NCBI GenBank assembly: GCA_964496705.1
Contig: CAZCBJ010000143.1
Span: 1 to 10,086 of the forward strand
Source of the DNA: CAZCBJ01 sp964496705
GTDB lineage: Bacteria > Chloroflexota > Anaerolineae > Anaerolineales > Anaerolineaceae
Reading direction: 5' to 3'
DNA length: 10,086 nt
Below the pieces are notes generated by a model. It saw only the letters and a list, made by a program, of their open reading frames with translations, searched no databases and was not told the origin of the DNA. Positions within the stretch are counted from its first letter, which is position 1, and the number at the start of each line of letters is the position of its first letter. Shown in pieces: positions 6,607-10,086 of this stretch. A program made the position numbers and the translations under genes.

Positions 6607-8117
6607 GCGCACGCATAAAGATGCTTGTGATGATTGGCGCCTTGCTGCTGGCAGGGCTGCTCAGCGCATCCAGTTGGATTCCAGAGGGACATGGGCAGGA
6701 TATGGAACCGGACCGCTGTTACGCGATACTGGATGAGACTGCCCGGCGCATGGGCTGGGCGCCGGGAACCTATGAGCTTGACCGGGACGCGTACTATCAT
6801 TGCAGATTGGATGTGGAAACAGGCGGTCAAAAAATCCATATCGATTTGAGCTACAAAGTATACGATTGGGAAACCGATTGCACCTGCAATGTTTGCCGGG
6901 ATTCTAATGTGTGTGAATGCACACAGTTTCACGGCAATGAGGGTGAGTACATGCCGGGGCACTTCCTGCGTTTTTGCGATTCCTTCTGTCAGATGTCCAT
7001 CTCGATTGAGGCGCAGGATGATCCTTCGGTGGATTTCTATGCGATTGCTGAAGCCCTGTACGCTTCGGCTCAGGAAGTGGGTTGTTTTCAGCTCACCGTC
7101 CCACCGCAGAACGGGGATGACCAACCTCCCATTGCTGATCCAGACGGCACGGAAATTTTGCCTCCCGACGAAATTCCAGGAGATGTCATCGTGGACCCGG
7201 GGGCGGATGATGATGTGCCGATTTGGCCGGACGATAACCCACCCGGACAGGATTTTCTACCCGGAAGGGTGGACGTAGGTCGCATTGCGCGCAATCCGCT
7301 GGTGTCCTTATCTGGCGCGCTACTGGGCACGCTGCTGGGGGTGTTGGTCTCGCTCTGGCGGGTTTTCTTCCCTACTGCGCCGCCGTTGAGGACTCTTCAG
7401 CCCCCCACACCTCCCGGCCCGCATGACTGGAATCAATGGGAGCAGACCCTGCCCCCGCCGCCGCAGGAAGCCGGGGTGGCTGAGCCTCTGCCTTATGAGC
7501 TAAAAACCCATTTGTTGGATCTCGACCAAACCCGAGATACCATTCTGGACCAGTTCCGGGAGGACATCCTGTCTGAGCGCAAGGAATTGATCGATCCCGA
7601 GCGCGTGCATTATTTACAATCGGCAGAATTTGAGCGACACTACCAGCAGACGTTCAAACAGCCCAACGCGGATCATGTGACCGGCTTCATGGATCCCAAC
7701 ACGCTGCAAGTCTACATCGACCTGGAGAACTGCAATAATTACACCAGCGTGCATGAAGTTCTGCATTTAACCTCCAATCCCCATTTCTCAGCCAGGGTCA
7801 AAACGGGCATGGATGAAGGTGTCACCGAGTATTTCACCGTGAAACTGGCGAATAAAAACCAGGTAGTGCGCAGCTCGTTGTACACGATCAACGACAGTTA
7901 TAAGGCGGTGGATGACATGGCCAAGCTGGTGGGTGAGGCAGCGGTGCGCCGGGCGTATTTTGGGGACGGACCGGGAGCCGTCGACGAATTACGCATACTG
8001 GTGGATCAGCAACTTCGACCGGGAGCCTTCGATAAAATTTCCAGTCTGATGGAAGAAGGCAAACATCTGCGCGCGCGGCAATTGCTGAGCGGCATAAACC
8101 TGCCGCCCAAACCATAA
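6603..8117 (+). CDS. Secreted/membrane protein with HEVLH metallopeptidase-like domain
   Basis: A 504-residue multi-part protein with no name I can assign. In order: a signal peptide or anchor (about 6-24); a Cys-rich region at 39-161 with ten cysteines, including a C93-C95-C98 and C104-C106 cluster; an acidic, proline-rich linker at about 165-220 (many D and P); a hydrophobic segment at about 233-256; a second proline-rich stretch (258-297); and a C-terminal domain. That domain has HEVLH at 384-388 and, sixteen residues later, DEGVTEYFT with Glu405, the pattern of gluzincin zinc peptidases (HExxH plus a downstream Glu, as in NEG-type motifs). If both hydrophobic segments span the membrane, the Cys-rich part is outside and the peptidase domain inside. 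The ATG overlaps the previous stop, with AGGGAAG upstream. Confidence 0.75.
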   Translation: MSARIKMLVMIGALLLAGLLSASSWIPEGHGQDMEPDRCYAILDETARRMGWAPGTYELDRDAYYHCRLDVETGGQKIHIDLSYKVYDWETDCTCNVCRDSNVCECTQFHGNEGEYMPGHFLRFCDSFCQMSISIEAQDDPSVDFYAIAEALYASAQEVGCFQLTVPPQNGDDQPPIADPDGTEILPPDEIPGDVIVDPGADDDVPIWPDDNPPGQDFLPGRVDVGRIARNPLVSLSGALLGTLLGVLVSLWRVFFPTAPPLRTLQPPTPPGPHDWNQWEQTLPPPPQEAGVAEPLPYELKTHLLDLDQTRDTILDQFREDILSERKELIDPERVHYLQSAEFERHYQQTFKQPNADHVTGFMDPNTLQVYIDLENCNNYTSVHEVLHLTSNPHFSARVKTGMDEGVTEYFTVKLANKNQVVRSSLYTINDSYKAVDDMAKLVGEAAVRRAYFGDGPGAVDELRILVDQQLRPGAFDKISSLMEEGKHLRARQLLSGINLPPKP

Positions 8118-8130
8118 AAAGCGTTTATAA

Positions 8131-8670
8131 ATGACCAATCAACCAGATTACAACCAATTTTTCCATGGGGTGATGAGCCAGATATCCGCGCATATTGGCC
8201 GGAATTTGAATCCGGCGCAAGCTGCCTGGGCGGCGGAGGCATTTCGAGTTTCCATCCTGCCGGAAACCTATCATTCCGCCGCGCCAGAGACTCAGGCGGA
8301 CTTGATCCTCCAGGCGCGCTCGGTTGCTGAGGAAATTTTGAGCGAGTGGAGCGGTTTGGATGGAAGCCGAAAATGGCGGTGGATCTTGAGCAAGGCGTAT
8401 GCCTGCCAATTGCTGCCATTATCCAGAGAGTCGTTTCGTTTGGCCCAGGCTTTTCATGCCGGGGATCGGTCTGAACAAATCCGTTCCCGCGCCCGGGTGG
8501 TGGAGCGACGTCTCAGCGCCATATTGCAGGGGATGGATCAGGATGCCCCGTTGCACAGGCGGGCACTGGCGGATATGGTCTCAGAAATTGTTTTGGATTG
8601 CCGCTATGCGCAGGGCATGGGGGAGGGTGTCAGCCTGCGAATGGGACATATCCTTCAGCGTCAATCCTGA
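8131..8670 (+). CDS. Hypothetical cytoplasmic protein, third gene of cluster
   Basis: A 179-residue protein of unknown function. It has no signal peptide or membrane helix and looks almost entirely helical, with many Ala, Arg, Glu and Leu residues. Notable pieces are NLNPAQAAWAAEAFRVS near 28-44, RKWRWILSKAYACQLLPLS near 81-99, and a charged helix RSRARVVERRLSAIL near 117-131. It lies 13 bases after the metallopeptidase-like gene in the same direction, so it is probably co-transcribed. The ATG at 8131 has no clear ribosome site, and an internal ATG at 8173 is a possible alternative start. Its last ten bases overlap the end of pgmB on the other strand. Codon use looks like that of its neighbours, and the matching frame length supports a real gene. 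Confidence 0.65.
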   Translation: MTNQPDYNQFFHGVMSQISAHIGRNLNPAQAAWAAEAFRVSILPETYHSAAPETQADLILQARSVAEEILSEWSGLDGSRKWRWILSKAYACQLLPLSRESFRLAQAFHAGDRSEQIRSRARVVERRLSAILQGMDQDAPLHRRALADMVSEIVLDCRYAQGMGEGVSLRMGHILQRQS

Positions 8671-9320
8671 GGCGGTCGCCTGGTGTAGAGCGCTTTGAGA
8701 ATGGGGTCCAGTTTTTGACCTTCCAGGCTGGGCAGCACCAGGTCAGCCTGACCGACCCGTTCGGCGGGACCGATGCCGATGGTGTACATCCCGCCGGTGA
8801 TGCCGGCTTGAATGCCCACTTCGGCATCTTCGACCACCACGCACTGCGCGGGAGGGATGCCCACTTTTTCGGCTGCGGTCAGGAAAAGGTCCGGCGCGGG
8901 TTTGCTGCGCGCCGAGCCGGCGATGACTGCATCCAGCCAGCCGCCGATCTGAATGCGCTCGATCACCAAATTGGCATTCAGGCTGCCGGAGGCGACTGCG
9001 ATTTTGAAACTTGCAGCGCGCAGCTCAGCCAGCAGATCCAATACCCCCGGCAGCACATCCGACGGGGTCATCTGGCGCACCATCGCCAAGTAATAAGTGT
9101 TTTTGCGCTCCATCCATTCCTGGGCCTGTTGCTCGTTGATTTGCCGTCCGTTGAGGATGAGGTCCAGCGAACCGCGGCGCGATACGCCGCGCAGGGCTTC
9201 GTTGGCTTTGCGGTCGAAGGGCATGCCCTCCTCGTCTGCCAACCGTTTCCAGCCCAGGTAGTGAAATTCCGAGGTGTCGGTTAATACGCCGTCAAGGTCA
9301 AAGAGAAATGCGTGGATCAT
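8661..9320 (-). CDS. pgmB: Beta-phosphoglucomutase (HAD superfamily)
   Basis: Interconverts beta-glucose 1-phosphate and glucose 6-phosphate, feeding phosphorolysed disaccharides into glycolysis. The 219-residue length is standard. HAD motif I is FDLDGVLTDT with nucleophile Asp8 and acid/base Asp10. The cap has RGVSRRGSL at 44-52, typical of beta-PGM substrate recognition. Motif II is VASGSLNA with Ser111, motif III is SKPAPDLFL with Lys140, and motif IV is VVEDAEVGIQAG with Glu164 and Asp165 for Mg2+. The ATG at 9320-9318 gives the canonical N-terminus MIHAFLFDLDG. It follows the GH65 gene on the same strand after 53 bases, the usual partnership. A 14-base palindrome sits just before the start codon. 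Confidence 0.95.
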   Translation of the reverse strand: MIHAFLFDLDGVLTDTSEFHYLGWKRLADEEGMPFDRKANEALRGVSRRGSLDLILNGRQINEQQAQEWMERKNTYYLAMVRQMTPSDVLPGVLDLLAELRAASFKIAVASGSLNANLVIERIQIGGWLDAVIAGSARSKPAPDLFLTAAEKVGIPPAQCVVVEDAEVGIQAGITGGMYTIGIGPAERVGQADLVLPSLEGQKLDPILKALYTRRPPQD

Positions 9321-9324
9321 GGGG

Positions 9325-9338
9325 ATATCTCGAGATAT
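9325..9338. repeat. Perfect 14-base palindrome before pgmB
   Basis: ATATCTCGAGATAT is an exact inverted repeat, ending four bases before the pgmB start codon on the reverse strand. It could be a protein-binding operator (LacI-type sites are palindromes with a central CG) or, in the mRNA, a short hairpin (ATATC, TCGA loop, GATAT) over the translation start region. There is no other good ribosome site for pgmB. Confidence 0.45.
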
Positions 9339-9373
9339 GGGATTTGTGTTGATTATTTGTCCACCGAGTCTGG

Positions 9374-10086
9374 TCAGGCATTACCCGGCGTTGGGCGAAT
9401 ATCTATTTTGACAACCTGGCCCTTCCAGCTAAACTGGAAAGCCAGCCTGGTCCAGTGAGCTGGCAGCCGCGGATCGGTTTGCCAGCCCTGCGGGCCGAGA
9501 GTCAGACCAGCAAAGCCAAAGGCTGCCGCCTGCCATACGCCGCCTGCCGAAGCGGCATGGATGCCGTCGCGGGCATTGCCGCGCAAATCATATAGGTCAG
9601 CGCGCGCGGCAAGCATGAACAGGTCGTAGGCCAGAGCAGTATCGCCCATCCGGCTGGACTGGATGGATTGGATGGATGGGCCCAGCGAAGAGCCGAAAGT
9701 GTAATCGGTGCGTGGGGTGTAGTAGTCGTAGTTAACGCGCAGGTCATGCGGGTTGAATTGTTCGCCCAGCAGGTAAAGCAGCATGAGCACATCCGGCTGC
9801 TTGATCACCTGCACGTGGTTGGCGCCTTCGATCCCCAGGATTTGCTGCATTGACTCGCTGCGCGGCTCATAGTCGCTGATGAGGATGTCCTTCAAAGCGA
9901 AGTAGCCGTCAAATTGCTCGATTAAGTGGGTGGCGGGATCGTAAGGGCGGTAGATGAGCTGAGCGGCGCGGTGCCAGCGCTCGATTTCCTGCGTGTCCAG
10001 ATGGAGTTCAGCGCGCAAACGGGCGGAATCCTGGAGGTGGTTTTGTTCGAGCCAGAGGAGCAGGTCGAGGGCGGATTGGAGGGTGA
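9374..10086 (-). CDS. GH65 family disaccharide phosphorylase, C-terminal part
   Basis: C-terminal 236 residues of a glycoside hydrolase family 65 protein, which phosphorolyses alpha-glucobioses (maltose, trehalose, kojibiose or nigerose) to beta-glucose 1-phosphate and glucose. The frame is open to the window edge; the TTG at 10018 is an internal Leu, not a start. The (alpha/alpha)6 barrel end is clear: EQFDGYFAL, then a KQPDV phosphate-site-like segment, YYTPRTDYTFGSSLGPSIQ, and ARADLYDLRGNARDGIHAAS followed by AGGVWQAAAFGFAGL. It finishes with the beta-sandwich strand RLAFQFSWKGQVVKIDI. The catalytic acid lies upstream, outside the window, so the substrate cannot be fixed. pgmB follows on the same strand and handles its beta-glucose 1-phosphate product. 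Confidence 0.93.
   Translation of the reverse strand, partial: TLQSALDLLLWLEQNHLQDSARLRAELHLDTQEIERWHRAAQLIYRPYDPATHLIEQFDGYFALKDILISDYEPRSESMQQILGIEGANHVQVIKQPDVLMLLYLLGEQFNPHDLRVNYDYYTPRTDYTFGSSLGPSIQSIQSSRMGDTALAYDLFMLAARADLYDLRGNARDGIHAASAGGVWQAAAFGFAGLTLGPQGWQTDPRLPAHWTRLAFQFSWKGQVVKIDIRPTPGNA

Noticed and set aside
8598..9284. Forward-strand open frame of 228 codons opposite pgmB
   Set aside because: Antisense shadow of pgmB, whose HAD motifs are all intact on the other strand.
9652..9680. Run of GGATG/GGATT short repeats
   Set aside because: It lies within the conserved GH65 coding sequence and encodes the SIQSIQSS segment; too short and imperfect to be a functional repeat.

Overview
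This is a 10.1 kb, moderately GC-rich bacterial chromosomal window, densely coded and with short intergenic gaps. The gene content is a uracil salvage enzyme, RuvB, QueA, a family 5 uracil-DNA glycosylase, alpha/beta hydrolases and a GH65 phosphorylase with beta-phosphoglucomutase. Together with the protein sequence flavour this recalls Chloroflexota, perhaps Anaerolineae. That assignment is an inference: no rRNA, tRNA or other phylogenetic marker was searched. No mobile element, CRISPR array or RNA gene is visible, and no stretch over 300 bases lacks a gene.

Layout. (1) 2-346: the 3' part of a Nudix hydrolase gene, meeting tail-to-tail a reverse-strand upp gene (uracil phosphoribosyltransferase). 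(2) From a 75-base divergent intergenic region with one perfect TATAAT in each direction, upp runs leftward and ruvB rightward, followed by queA and, with stop-start overlap, a family 5 (UdgB-like) uracil-DNA glycosylase. This is a DNA-repair and tRNA-modification block. (3) 3976-6194: a three-gene operon of two N-terminally anchored alpha/beta hydrolases and a thioredoxin-fold, peroxiredoxin-like protein. (4) 6289-8670: three unrecognised genes. They are a two-helix membrane protein, a 504-residue secreted or membrane protein with a Cys-rich N-terminal part and a C-terminal HEVLH metallopeptidase-like motif, and a cytoplasmic hypothetical protein. (5) 8661-10086, reverse strand: pgmB and the 3' part of a GH65 disaccharide phosphorylase gene, together a phosphorolytic alpha-glucobiose pathway.

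The most notable observation is the redoxin gene at 5709-6194. Its reading frame is interrupted by one in-frame TGA (5838-5840), exactly where the first Cys of the CPYC active-site motif is expected. The frame resumes perfectly on the other side. A GC-rich hairpin with an AGUU loop lies about 20 bases downstream, in the position of a bacterial SECIS element. I read the gene as a UxxC selenoprotein of 161 residues. An ordinary gene caller would cut it into a 43-codon fragment and a downstream ORF lacking the active site. No selenocysteine machinery (selA, selB, selC) lies in this window, so the claim depends on finding it elsewhere in the genome.
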